A stretch of DNA of 8,163 nt from UBA1737 sp045653225 (GCA_045653225.1 JAZOLP010000114.1:1-8163), one strand, 5' to 3'. Shown: positions 1-8,054, numbered from the stretch's first letter. Made by a program: numbers and translations. The notes: generated by a model not told the origin, from the sequence alone.

Positions 1-353
1 TCAGAGATTTTTTTTAATGTTTCTATAGAAATGTTTGTATCAACAAAAATTGGTCTATTTTCTTTAATTAAATCATCTAAAATCATTAACTCTAAAATTT
101 CACACTCTTTAGTAACATCCTTAATCCATTTTTCATATTCATCAGGTGTTCTTCTTATAAAATCTCTCCAATCTTTTAAATCGATAGTATAAGATAATGC
201 CTTGAAATCATCTTTATTTAATTTATCTAAAACACTATTATGATAATTTTCTTCGCAAAGTATTCCATTATATTTTTCAGCAAGCAATTTTACCATTGTA
301 GATTTTCCCGCATATGCTGTTCCATTGATAAAATATACATTTTCATATTTCAT
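1..353 (-). CDS. P-loop nucleotide kinase-like / AAA-family ATPase, C-terminus beyond window
   Basis: Reading from an ATG at 353 to the left edge gives 117 uninterrupted codons plus two bases; the 3' part is missing. The N-terminus carries a clear Walker A motif, GTAYAGKS (residues 11-18, with Lys17 and Ser18), directly after a hydrophobic beta strand (VYFIN). This is the layout of small P-loop kinases (adenylate/shikimate-kinase-like). A second hydrophobic strand ending in Asp (PIFVDTN, 101-107) may be the Walker B-like strand. The start is supported by AGGTGA at 358-363, four bases before ATG. An extended -10 box lies just upstream. It follows the MATE-kinase gene on the same strand, but a terminator separates them, so it is probably its own unit. 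Seen: the motif and the start. Inferred: an NTP-binding phosphotransferase; the substrate is unknown. Confidence 0.75.
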   Translation of the reverse strand, partial: MKYENVYFINGTAYAGKSTMVKLLAEKYNGILCEENYHNSVLDKLNKDDFKALSYTIDLKDWRDFIRRTPDEYEKWIKDVTKECEILELMILDDLIKENRPIFVDTNISIETLKKIS

Positions 354-371
354 ATTATCACCTGCTATTTT

Positions 372-380
372 ATTATATCA
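372..380 (-). promoter_or_regulatory. Extended -10 promoter for the P-loop gene
   Basis: On the minus strand the sequence reads TGATATAAT, a perfect -10 hexamer (372-377) with the TGn extension. No good -35 box is found 16-18 bases upstream, where only TCTTCT-like sequence lies inside the preceding terminator. The predicted start near 365 would leave a leader of about a dozen bases that still contains the AGGTGA ribosome binding site. Confidence 0.55.
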
Positions 381-388
381 TATAAGAG

Positions 389-418
389 AAAAAAAGAAGA
401 GTTTTTACTTCTTCTTTT
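389..418 (-). terminator. Intrinsic terminator of the MATE-kinase gene
   Basis: On the minus strand, arms AAAAGAAGA and TCTTCTTTT (plus coordinates 410-418 and 392-400) enclose a nine-base loop, and the 3' arm runs into seven T. An alternative fold adds an AGT/ACT extension with one bulged A. The 5' arm overlaps the MATE stop codon (417-419). The stem is A/T-rich but the position is exactly as expected. Confidence 0.65.
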
Positions 419-2417
419 AATTGTTATTCAATAAATTATATAAATCACAAATTTGTTCCACACATAAATCAATCCCAATAGATGCATCAATACAGATTGT
501 ATAATTATTCGGATCATTCCACTTTTTACCAGAAATATTTCTATAGTAAGACGATCTTGCGTAATCTGATTTTTTCACATTGTCACATGCTTTTTGGTAA
601 TCATCATTATACATTTCCATAATATTTTTTACTCTGAATTTCTTATCAGCATAAATATAAACATTAATAACCTTTGGATAATCTCTTAAAATATAATCTG
701 CTGCTCTACCAACAATTACACATGCACCATTATCTGCAATTTTTTTAATAATTTTTTCTTGAGCAATTACTGATTGTTTAACTACATCTGTACTCAAATA
801 TAAATCATATAAAATACTTGGAGCATTATTATTAATATCATAGATAAATTCTTTATCAAGACCACTATCCTTAGCAGCAATCGCAATCATTTCTTTATAA
901 TAAAAAGGTATATTTAACTTTTCAGCAATTTTTATTGCTATTTGTTTACCTTTAGAACCATGTTGTCTAGAAATTGTTATAATATAACCAGGTTTAGATT
1001 CTTTAATTTTATCAAAAGTATCTATATTGTTCAAAATCTTTTTGTCAATTTTTTTAAAGAACGTTACTGTTAAAATGATAATTACAAAAATAGAAATAAA
1101 ATCAGCAATAGGAGCAGCAAATAAAATTCCATTGATTCCACTACCAGGTAATTTTTTTTCAAAAATATTAGATAAAATTAAAACTACAGGAGTAAAACAT
1201 AAAATATCTCTAATTAATGATGCAATAATAGCCCTAATTGGTTTCCCTATTGATTGAAAAAATACGGCTGTCATTTTTACAAGACATGTAATAGTCATTA
1301 ATGATAAATATATTTTAAAAGTCTTTTTTGCAAACTCAAAATATAGTTCATCTCCTCCGCCAAAAATACTTATAATCCATTCAGGTTTTAATTGACAAAT
1401 TAAAGTCGAAATCAATCCGATTACTAAAGTAGCTATTAAAACTATTTTATAAGTCTGTTTTACTCTATCATATTTTTTTGCACCATAATTATAGCCAAAT
1501 ATAGGTTGCCCCCCTAAGACTACTCCAGTAACAATATTACAAACAACTGTGTAAACTTTTGTTTGAATACTAAAAACTGAAATTGGAATATCTTTTCCAT
1601 ATATTGACATCGCACCATATTTTGAAAGAACAATATTTGAAACAATAGATAAAATAGCAATAGATAATTGTGTAATAAATGTGGATGCACCTAAAGCAAT
1701 AGTATTCCTTATAATATTTTTATTAAGAACAAAACTTTTAAAATTTAAAACTAAAGATTTTGGTTTTATAAAATAAACAGCACAAACAATAAAAGAAATT
1801 ACTTGTCCTATAACAGTTGCCCATGCAGCACCAGCAATCCCCCATTTAAAAACAAAAATAAATAAAGGATCTAACGCTATATTTAAAAGTGCACCTACAA
1901 ATAATGCTATCATAGCATATCTTGGGGAACCATCAGCTCTAATCATACTATTCATAACATTTAATAATAAATAAAAAGGAAAGAAAAAAGCAACAATTTT
2001 GAAATATTGTACTGCCATACCTATAGTTTGTTCCGATGCTCCAAACAATCTCATCAATGGATAACAAAACATTTCACACACAATTAACAACACAATACTT
2101 ATAATTATAGTTAAAACAATCCCATTACCTACACATTTATGTGCACTTTCAGAATCTTTTCTCCCTGCACATATACTCAAATAAGACGCAGCACCATCTC
2201 CTACACACCAAGCAAATGCATTAGCAATACAAATTATCGGAAAAGAAACACCCGTTGCAGCGTTACCTAAAAAGCCTAATTCACTATTTCCAATAAATAT
2301 TTGATCAACAATATTATATAAAGCACTTATTAACAAAGCCATAACACAAGGTAGAGAAAACTTTATCAATAGCTTTGAAATTTTCTCATAACCTAAATAT
2401 TTATTTACTTGATCCAT
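417..2417 (-). CDS. MATE-family efflux transporter fused to a C-terminal cytidylate-kinase-like domain
   Basis: This 666-residue protein has two parts. Residues 1 to about 455 form a complete MATE exporter in two homologous halves (about 10-225 and 235-455), with some 12 hydrophobic segments and the family's usual length. MATE proteins export drugs or metabolites using Na+ or H+ gradients. Residues about 476-660 match the cytidylate-kinase-like family (Cytidylate_kin2): ITISRQHGSKGKQIA (480-494), VIVGRAADYILRD (567-579), and a C-terminal block YYRNISGKKWNDPNNY (624-639) followed by ICIDAS (641-646), which closely follows the CMP-kinase YYR..TG..W.DP.NY..CID pattern. The phosphate-loop region is not a textbook Walker A, as is usual for this family, so catalysis is uncertain. 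The kinase part would be cytoplasmic. GGAGGA at 2421-2426 fixes the start. The leader holds a terminator hairpin. Substrate and the purpose of the fusion are unknown. Confidence 0.92.
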   Translation of the reverse strand: MDQVNKYLGYEKISKLLIKFSLPCVMALLISALYNIVDQIFIGNSELGFLGNAATGVSFPIICIANAFAWCVGDGAASYLSICAGRKDSESAHKCVGNGIVLTIIISIVLLIVCEMFCYPLMRLFGASEQTIGMAVQYFKIVAFFFPFYLLLNVMNSMIRADGSPRYAMIALFVGALLNIALDPLFIFVFKWGIAGAAWATVIGQVISFIVCAVYFIKPKSLVLNFKSFVLNKNIIRNTIALGASTFITQLSIAILSIVSNIVLSKYGAMSIYGKDIPISVFSIQTKVYTVVCNIVTGVVLGGQPIFGYNYGAKKYDRVKQTYKIVLIATLVIGLISTLICQLKPEWIISIFGGGDELYFEFAKKTFKIYLSLMTITCLVKMTAVFFQSIGKPIRAIIASLIRDILCFTPVVLILSNIFEKKLPGSGINGILFAAPIADFISIFVIIILTVTFFKKIDKKILNNIDTFDKIKESKPGYIITISRQHGSKGKQIAIKIAEKLNIPFYYKEMIAIAAKDSGLDKEFIYDINNNAPSILYDLYLSTDVVKQSVIAQEKIIKKIADNGACVIVGRAADYILRDYPKVINVYIYADKKFRVKNIMEMYNDDYQKACDNVKKSDYARSSYYRNISGKKWNDPNNYTICIDASIGIDLCVEQICDLYNLLNNN

Positions 2418-2430
2418 ATTTCCTCCAAAA

Positions 2431-2484
2431 TAAAAAAACTACCTTTAATTTACTAAAAACTTATAGTAAACTATTAAGGTAGTT
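2431..2484 (-). terminator. Leader terminator hairpin (candidate attenuator) of the MATE-kinase gene
   Basis: On the minus strand a long imperfect stem forms: AACTACCTT (2476-2484) pairs with AAGGTAGTT (2437-2445), and TTTACTA (2464-2470) pairs with TAGTAAA (2449-2455), with a small asymmetric internal loop and an apical loop at 2456-2463. A run of seven T (2432-2438) follows. The MATE ribosome binding site begins only five bases later, leaving no room for a promoter between hairpin and gene. Any MATE transcript must therefore read through this hairpin. The upstream tRNA-Lys already has its own terminator at 2531-2562, so this one is best read as a MATE attenuator. Confidence 0.7.
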
Positions 2485-2499
2485 CGTAGAAACATTCAT
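2461..2499 (-). CDS. Possible leader peptide in the MATE attenuator
   Basis: The minus strand has ATG at 2499 followed by 11 sense codons and TAA at 2461-2463, predicted peptide MNVSTNYLNSLL. A second, overlapping frame starts at ATG 2495 and ends with TAA at 2445-2447, predicted MFLRTTLIVYYKFLVN. Both run through the whole 5' arm of the terminator stem; the first ends in the apical loop, the second inside the 3' arm. A ribosome on either frame would keep the stem from forming. Only a poor Shine-Dalgarno-like GGATGA overlaps the starts, and tiny frames arise by chance in such sequence, so confidence is low. Leader-peptide attenuation of resistance and efflux genes is known in Firmicutes; its use here is inference. 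Confidence 0.25.
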   Translation of the reverse strand: MNVSTNYLNSLL

Positions 2500-2530
2500 C
2501 CAATTATGAATATATATAAGTTGAATTTAT

Positions 2531-2562
2531 AAAAAATAAAAGACTGATTTTATATCAATCTT
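2531..2562 (-). terminator. Intrinsic terminator of tRNA-Lys
   Basis: Minus-strand arms AAGATTGAT (2554-2562) and ATCAGTCTT (2540-2548) pair over nine positions with one G-T wobble and a five-base loop, followed by TTATTTTTT. It starts 13 bases after the tRNA CCA end. Confidence 0.75.
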
Positions 2563-2575
2563 GAATATTATAATT

Positions 2576-2651
2576 TGGTACACCCTTAGGGATTCGAACC
2601 CTAGACCCACTGATTAAGAGTCAGTTGCTCTACCGACTGAGCTAAGGGTGC
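2576..2651 (-). tRNA. tRNA-Lys(CTT)
   Basis: The 76-base minus-strand cloverleaf has acceptor arm GCACCCT/AGGGTGT (G1-T72 wobble), D stem GCTC/GAGC, anticodon stem ACTGA/TCAGT, anticodon loop CTCTTAA with CTT at 2616-2618, T stem TAGGG/CCCTA with loop TTCGAAT, discriminator A at 2579 and an encoded CCA (2576-2578). The CTT anticodon reads AAG lysine codons, which are rare beside AAA in this A/T-rich genome. It stands alone with its own promoter and terminator rather than in a tRNA cluster. Confidence 0.97.
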
Positions 2652-2669
2652 ATTTTTTTTAGCATTATT

Positions 2670-2698
2670 ATTATATCAAATAATCACTAAATAGTAAA
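2670..2698 (-). promoter_or_regulatory. Promoter of tRNA-Lys
   Basis: Minus-strand TTTACT (2693-2698), 17-base spacer, TATAAT (2670-2675), with a TGn extension (TGATATAAT, 2670-2678). The predicted start near 2663 is about a dozen bases before tRNA position 1 at 2651. Confidence 0.75.
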
Positions 2699-2720
2699 GT
2701 ATTTTGATTAATAAATAAGT

Positions 2721-2752
2721 AAAATCTCTCTTTTTTTAAAAAGAGAGATTTT
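2721..2752 (-). terminator. Terminator of the PII-like/antiporter operon
   Basis: A near-perfect inverted repeat has a TCTCTC/GAGAGA core (2725-2730 and 2743-2748) extended on both sides by A/T pairs, with a very short T/A apex. It begins three bases after the antiporter stop. The tail is T-rich in both directions (TTTT then ACTTATTT on the minus strand; eight T on the plus strand), so it could work both ways, though no plus-strand gene precedes it. Confidence 0.8.
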
Positions 2753-2754
2753 TT

Positions 2755-4415
<1,661 letters not shown>

Positions 4416-4447
4416 AATAATTCCTCCTAATTATATATTACTGGAAT

Positions 4448-4456
4448 ATTATACCA
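4448..4456 (-). promoter_or_regulatory. Extended -10 promoter of the PII-like/antiporter operon
   Basis: The minus strand reads TGGTATAAT, a perfect -10 box (4448-4453) with the TGn extension. The expected -35 position holds only AACCAC. The predicted start near 4441 leaves a leader of about 26 bases containing AGGAGG. An inverted repeat covers the spacer and the edge of the -10 box. Confidence 0.65.
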
Positions 4457-4475
4457 CTTAGTACTTTAAAGTGGT
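4453..4475 (-). repeat. Inverted repeat over the operon promoter (candidate operator)
   Basis: Perfect 7-bp arms ACCACTT and AAGTGGT are separated by nine bases (TAAAGTACT on the minus strand). The inner arm ends on the first base of the -10 box and the outer arm sits at the -35 position. No T run follows, so it is not a terminator. A dimeric repressor bound here would block RNA polymerase. The regulator is unknown. Confidence 0.5.
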
Positions 4476-4488
4476 TAAGAAATGCAAG

Positions 4489-4517
4489 AAAAAAACTATG
4501 GCATTTCTACCATAGTT
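4489..4517 (-). terminator. Intrinsic terminator of the C39-domain lipoprotein gene
   Basis: Minus-strand arms AACTATGG (4510-4517) and CCATAGTT (4494-4501) pair perfectly over eight bases around an eight-base loop, followed by a run of seven T (4489-4495). It lies seven bases after the stop codon and only 13 bases before the inverted repeat of the next operon. Confidence 0.88.
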
Positions 4518-4523
4518 AAATTA

Positions 4524-6740
4524 TTATTCAATAACATAAACAATATTTCTCCAAGTTGCAGTAAATACAGCTTCAGAATAACGACATTCAACACTTGGAA
4601 CATTAGGATCATTAGAAATTAATGTTAATACGCCATTGTTATATTCATATCCAATAATAGTAATTAAATGACCATTAGTATAATAATCTTTCATATCTGA
4701 AGTCATTTGACCTTTCATACTACATGCAACAGGACCAACATTAGCAATATGATGACATAATTCTGCAACACTATAGAATCTTGCAACATATGAATTAAAT
4801 CCATAAGCACTCATTGCAACTGTATTATATACCCAGTTTCCATAAATAGCATTACCGTAATCACGTGCAAGCCCTGCAATATAGCGATGTTCATATTGTG
4901 AATCATACGCTGTAAAATCTAATCCCTTATATTTTAATAACATTGTAGATGATGTAGGACTACAAATACTATTACCAATTGATGGTACAGCTCCTTGATA
5001 TAACTTAGGTACAACATGTTTAACATTACTTGGTAAACTGCTTAAAGAATAAGTTGGAGCAGTATAACTAGTACCTTTTAAAGCAAAAGAACATAGTGAA
5101 ACTTCTGGTGAATCATTAGTACTGCTTGTTCTTTTTAAGATTAATTTAAACTGAATAGCATCACTTGATTTACCATTTAACACCATAAATTCATCAGTAC
5201 TTAATTTAACTAATGTGTCAGATTGATTACTTGCTTTGTTTTGTAATCCTAATCCCCAACCACCACTACAGTATGTAATGTATTTAGACCATGATCCGTT
5301 TACTCTAGCTCTTATTTGGAATTCTACTGTTGCTGTTGTAGAAGTAACAGCAGCCCAAGATGGAACACAGTTATCAAAACTGATAGTTTCAATAATATCT
5401 GATTCATATTCACCATAAGTTTGACCATCTTTTAATACAAGGCGGTCATTTACAAGTTCAACATTGTCCATATTTTCGACATTAAATTCACTCGCATGAA
5501 CAATTGGTAAATGAGTTTTCTTATTAACTTTAAAAGTATATTCCATTGTTTTTACCTCTTCTCCAGTAATTTTCTTAAGTGTAAGAGTCATTTTAACTTC
5601 TTTATACACATTATCATTAACGTTAACATTTCCTTCATTATCGATAATAGTAGCATCACTTGATGACCAAACGCCCACTAAATCATATTCAAATTCAGTT
5701 GGAAGATTAGCTTTATCACTTGTAATAATTGGATCAATATGCGCATTAGAAAGAGCTAATTCTATAATTTCATCCATATTTGCAGCTGGAATAACAACTG
5801 TAAATGATTTAGTTACTGTTGCTTCTCTTAAAGATAAAGTAAGTTTAATAGATACTTCATTTTCTTGATCTAAATAAGTAAGTACTGAACCAGAATCACT
5901 TAAATATTCTTTGTCTAAAGATTCCCAAGTTCCAATAATAGGACTATTTAAAGTTGAAAAATCTGTTGTTAAAGCTAATTTATTATTAACAATTGTAGAA
6001 TTGAATTCATAATTATCTAAAACACGTTGTAAAATAACTTCATCATCAAGTTTAGGAACAATAACTTTAATTTTATGAGTAACTGATTCTTCATTAAATT
6101 TTAAAGTAGCAGTCAAAGTTACAGTTGCTTTATATTCTTGTTGAGTAACTACACCTTGTAAAGAAATTGCATTAACATTAGATGATTTCCAAGAAATCTC
6201 AACACCATTATATTCTGTTGGTAAAGTAAGATCATTTGTAGTTTCTTCAGGGAATAAATTACTTAAATATGTTTTAGCTAATTCAATATAATTTAATTCT
6301 GTAAATAATGCGGTAAATGTTACATTTTGAGTAACTACATAATTCTCAACAAGTTGACCATTTAATGTCCACCCAACAAATGTCATGTTTTCTTTATACG
6401 CACTTGGAAAATCAATTTCTTCTCCATATGAGAAAAATAAAGTTTGAATAGAAGATCCAGTATCAAATTTAATATCATATTTACGTGCTGTGAATGATGC
6501 AACAAAAGTTACATCACTAGTTACTTTATGATTTTTTACAAGTTCACCATCTAAAGTCCACCCATTAAATGTATGGCCTTCTTTAGATAATTCTTCAAAT
6601 TGAACTGATTTATTGTGTTTATATTGCACAACTTCTTGTTCATCACCATTTATAAAAGTAACATTATAAACTTTACCAATTTTACAAGCAGATAATGTTA
6701 AAATAAATAGTAAAACAAATAAAATTAATATTTTTTTCAT
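4524..6740 (-). CDS. Surface lipoprotein with InlB-type repeats, Ig-like modules and a C39-like cysteine peptidase domain
   Basis: The chosen start at 6740 gives 738 residues. It has AGAGGT six bases upstream and opens directly with a lipoprotein signal peptide (MKK, hydrophobic core, lipobox LSAC with Cys19); an in-frame ATG 19 codons earlier (6797) would bury the signal and lies upstream of the promoter. Two Listeria-Bacteroides-type repeats follow (about 25-84 and 86-147, each with FxGWTLxGxLV). Next are three degenerate bacterial Ig-like modules (about 150-230, 233-318, 322-406), the first and third with a W-x-SS-(D/N) motif, then a beta-rich module (about 415-560). The C-terminus (about 575-738) resembles the papain-like C39_2 family: Gln582, CSPTS with probable catalytic Cys593, GHLITIIGY with His691, and NDP with Asp711. 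It is probably a membrane-anchored, outward-facing enzyme acting on peptides or the cell wall; the substrate is unknown. The gene is monocistronic. Confidence 0.85.
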   Translation of the reverse strand: MKKILILFVLLFILTLSACKIGKVYNVTFINGDEQEVVQYKHNKSVQFEELSKEGHTFNGWTLDGELVKNHKVTSDVTFVASFTARKYDIKFDTGSSIQTLFFSYGEEIDFPSAYKENMTFVGWTLNGQLVENYVVTQNVTFTALFTELNYIELAKTYLSNLFPEETTNDLTLPTEYNGVEISWKSSNVNAISLQGVVTQQEYKATVTLTATLKFNEESVTHKIKVIVPKLDDEVILQRVLDNYEFNSTIVNNKLALTTDFSTLNSPIIGTWESLDKEYLSDSGSVLTYLDQENEVSIKLTLSLREATVTKSFTVVIPAANMDEIIELALSNAHIDPIITSDKANLPTEFEYDLVGVWSSSDATIIDNEGNVNVNDNVYKEVKMTLTLKKITGEEVKTMEYTFKVNKKTHLPIVHASEFNVENMDNVELVNDRLVLKDGQTYGEYESDIIETISFDNCVPSWAAVTSTTATVEFQIRARVNGSWSKYITYCSGGWGLGLQNKASNQSDTLVKLSTDEFMVLNGKSSDAIQFKLILKRTSSTNDSPEVSLCSFALKGTSYTAPTYSLSSLPSNVKHVVPKLYQGAVPSIGNSICSPTSSTMLLKYKGLDFTAYDSQYEHRYIAGLARDYGNAIYGNWVYNTVAMSAYGFNSYVARFYSVAELCHHIANVGPVACSMKGQMTSDMKDYYTNGHLITIIGYEYNNGVLTLISNDPNVPSVECRYSEAVFTATWRNIVYVIE

Positions 6741-6768
6741 AATATACCTCTCATTTTTATTCACATAT

Positions 6769-6777
6769 ATTATAACA
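6769..6777 (-). promoter_or_regulatory. Extended -10 promoter of the lipoprotein gene
   Basis: The minus strand reads TGTTATAAT, with the TATAAT box at 6769-6774. No recognisable -35 box lies 16-18 bases upstream. The predicted start near 6762 gives a leader of about 22 bases with AGAGGT, and it lies downstream of the alternative ATG at 6797, which supports the start at 6740. Confidence 0.55.
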
Positions 6778-6832
6778 TATTTTTTTAAATAATACATTAA
6801 AATTAATGAGAAATAAAAATATAGTTAATTAT

Positions 6833-6861
6833 TTGACTTTAAACAGAATTTTTGATATACT
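6833..6861 (+). promoter_or_regulatory. Promoter of tRNA-Cys
   Basis: TTGACT (6833-6838), a 17-base spacer and TATACT (6856-6861), with a TGn extension (TGATATACT). The predicted start near 6868 is 12 bases before the tRNA. It diverges from the lipoprotein promoter in the same intergenic region. Confidence 0.82.
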
Positions 6862-6879
6862 ATTTATGCTACTAAATAT

Positions 6880-6953
6880 GGTCCTGTAGCCAAGCGGTAA
6901 GGCGTGGGTCTGCAACACCCTGATCATCGGTTCAAATCCGATCGGGACCTCCA
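6880..6953 (+). tRNA. tRNA-Cys(GCA)
   Basis: The 74-base cloverleaf has acceptor arm GGTCCTG/CGGGACC (one T-G wobble), a short D stem GCC/GGC, anticodon loop CTGCAAC with GCA at 6912-6914, T stem ATCGG/CCGAT with loop TTCAAAT, discriminator T at 6950 and an encoded CCA (6951-6953). The anticodon stem is GGGT/ACCC with a T-T mismatch at the 27-43 pair. The body resembles the usual Firmicute tRNA-Cys. Confidence 0.96.
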
Positions 6954-6966
6954 TAATTTAAAATTG

Positions 6967-6993
6967 TAAGTCTTAATTGACTTATTTTTTTTT
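6967..6993 (+). terminator. Intrinsic terminator of tRNA-Cys
   Basis: Arms TAAGTC (6967-6972) and GACTTA (6979-6984) enclose a six-base loop and are followed by nine T. It begins 13 bases after the CCA end, a spacing like that at tRNA-Lys. Confidence 0.78.
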
Positions 6994-7022
6994 ACTATTT
7001 TCTTAAAAAATAACTTATTTTT

Positions 7023-7051
7023 TTGATTTTTATAAATAAATATATTATAAT
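7023..7051 (+). promoter_or_regulatory. Promoter of the alpha/beta hydrolase gene
   Basis: TTGATT (7023-7028), a 17-base spacer and a perfect TATAAT (7046-7051). The predicted start near 7058 coincides with the AAAGGAG ribosome binding site at 7058-7064, so the leader would be very short. Confidence 0.65.
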
Positions 7052-7071
7052 TATAAAAAAGGAGTATAACT

Positions 7072-8022
7072 ATGAGTACACCAATTATAATTTTAATTAT
7101 ATGCATTTCATTATTAATATTAACATTGTTATCTATCATTGTAGGTTGTTACATAATATATAGGAAAACATTTTATTATGGAACTAATAAAGATAAAGAT
7201 TCATTAAACTATTTAGAATTAGAAATAATGAAGCCGTATAAAAATACCTTAACAGAATTAATTAATCAAGCAATAAATCTACCATTTGAGCAAGTAACAA
7301 CAAAATCATTTGATGGTTTAACATTATCTGCAAAATTATACATAACAAATCCTAACAATCCAATTGATATTTTAGTTCACGGATATAAAAGTTTTGGTAT
7401 AAAAGATTTTAGTGGTGGCATTAAATTGTCACTTAAACAAAACCATAATATATTACTTATAGATCAAAGGGCTCATGGTATGAGTGAAGGAAAAACAATT
7501 AGTTTTGGTATTTTAGAAAAATATGACATATTGTCATGGATAAATTATATTAACAATAGATTTACAAATAATATAAATATTAGTTTAATAGGTATTTCTA
7601 TGGGAGGAGCAACAGTTCTAATGGCATCTGAACTTGATTTGCCTAATAATGTTAAACTTATTATTGCAGATTGTCCATTCTCTTCTGCAAGAGGAATTAT
7701 TAAACAAGTAGCTATTGATAAAAACTACCCTTATAAATTTTTAACGCCATTTCTTAGATTAACTACGAAATTATTTGGAAAATTTGATATTGATTCTTCA
7801 TCTGCCAAAAACGCTGTCGTAAATTCAAAAGTACCAATTCTTTTGATACATGGTGATAAAGACAACTTTGTACCATATTATATGAGTAAAGAAATAAAAG
7901 ATGCAAACCCTTCTATCGAATTCCATACATTTAGTTGCAATATTCATGGTCTATCTTACATTTTTGAAACTGAAAAATACGAACAAATTGTAATAAATTT
8001 CTATAACAAACACCTTAATTAG
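7072..8022 (+). CDS. Membrane-anchored alpha/beta hydrolase (serine hydrolase)
   Basis: This 316-residue protein starts with one strongly hydrophobic segment (about 4-30), followed by basic residues (YRK), so it is probably anchored in the membrane rather than secreted free. The rest is a standard alpha/beta-hydrolase fold: an oxyanion-region HGYKS (103-107), DQRAHGMSEG (131-140), the nucleophile elbow GISMGG with Ser176, LLIHGDKDNFVP (257-268) giving Asp264 as the likely acid, and IHGLSY with His292. This arrangement is common in BAAT/acyl-CoA-thioesterase-like and YqkD-type hydrolases of Firmicutes, whose substrates are mostly unknown. AAAGGAG seven bases before ATG fixes the start. It has its own promoter and ends in TAG inside the CIRCE palindrome, which also appears to terminate it. 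Seen: the catalytic motifs. Not determinable: whether it is an esterase, lipase or peptidase. Confidence 0.9.
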   Translation: MSTPIIILIICISLLILTLLSIIVGCYIIYRKTFYYGTNKDKDSLNYLELEIMKPYKNTLTELINQAINLPFEQVTTKSFDGLTLSAKLYITNPNNPIDILVHGYKSFGIKDFSGGIKLSLKQNHNILLIDQRAHGMSEGKTISFGILEKYDILSWINYINNRFTNNINISLIGISMGGATVLMASELDLPNNVKLIIADCPFSSARGIIKQVAIDKNYPYKFLTPFLRLTTKLFGKFDIDSSSAKNAVVNSKVPILLIHGDKDNFVPYYMSKEIKDANPSIEFHTFSCNIHGLSYIFETEKYEQIVINFYNKHLN

Positions 8023-8054
8023 CACTCTTATACAAAGAGTGCTAATTTTTCTTT
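8017..8054 (+). terminator. Terminator of the hydrolase gene formed by the CIRCE palindrome
   Basis: In RNA the CIRCE arms form a stem of at least nine pairs, extended inward by TT/AA to eleven, with a five-base loop, followed by TTTTTCTTT. This is a good intrinsic terminator directly at the hydrolase stop codon, and no other terminator follows that gene. Confidence 0.7.
8019..8045 (+). promoter_or_regulatory. CIRCE element (HrcA operator)
   Basis: TTAGCACTC (8019-8027), nine bases, GAGTGCTAA (8037-8045): both arms and the 9-base spacing match the CIRCE consensus exactly. CIRCE is the binding site of the heat-shock repressor HrcA, normally found at groESL, dnaK-operon and some other chaperone promoters. 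It lies upstream of a probable htpG. Its left arm contains the hydrolase stop codon (8020-8022). It ends 18 bases before the -35 box, whereas CIRCE usually lies over or downstream of the transcription start. Confidence 0.93.

Noticed and set aside
240..434. Plus-strand open frame of 64 codons across the left-end intergenic region
   Set aside because: It lies antisense to the P-loop gene start and across a terminator, has no ribosome binding site, and its product is a low-complexity Phe/Ile-rich string typical of A/T-rich non-coding frames.
2567..2572. TATAAT just after the tRNA-Lys CCA as the MATE promoter
   Set aside because: The -35 position falls within the tRNA T arm and does not resemble TTGACA, and transcription from it would meet both terminators. 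The TATATT and CATAAT boxes at 2503-2514 also lack a -35. The MATE promoter is left unassigned.
6741..6797. A longer N-terminus for the lipoprotein, starting at an in-frame ATG at 6797
   Set aside because: It would place 19 residues before the signal peptide and lies upstream of the predicted transcription start near 6762; the ATG at 6740 has its own ribosome binding site and opens directly with the lipobox signal.
6999..7022. Second hairpin (AAAAAATAA...TTATTTTTT) after the tRNA-Cys terminator
   Set aside because: All pairs are A-T and the two arms almost touch, leaving no real loop; it is better explained by homopolymer tracts.
6924..7139. Minus-strand open frame of 71 codons between tRNA-Cys and the hydrolase
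   Set aside because: It overlaps the tRNA 3' half, a terminator and the hydrolase start and promoter, and is rich in Ile, Asn and Lys as expected by chance at this base composition.
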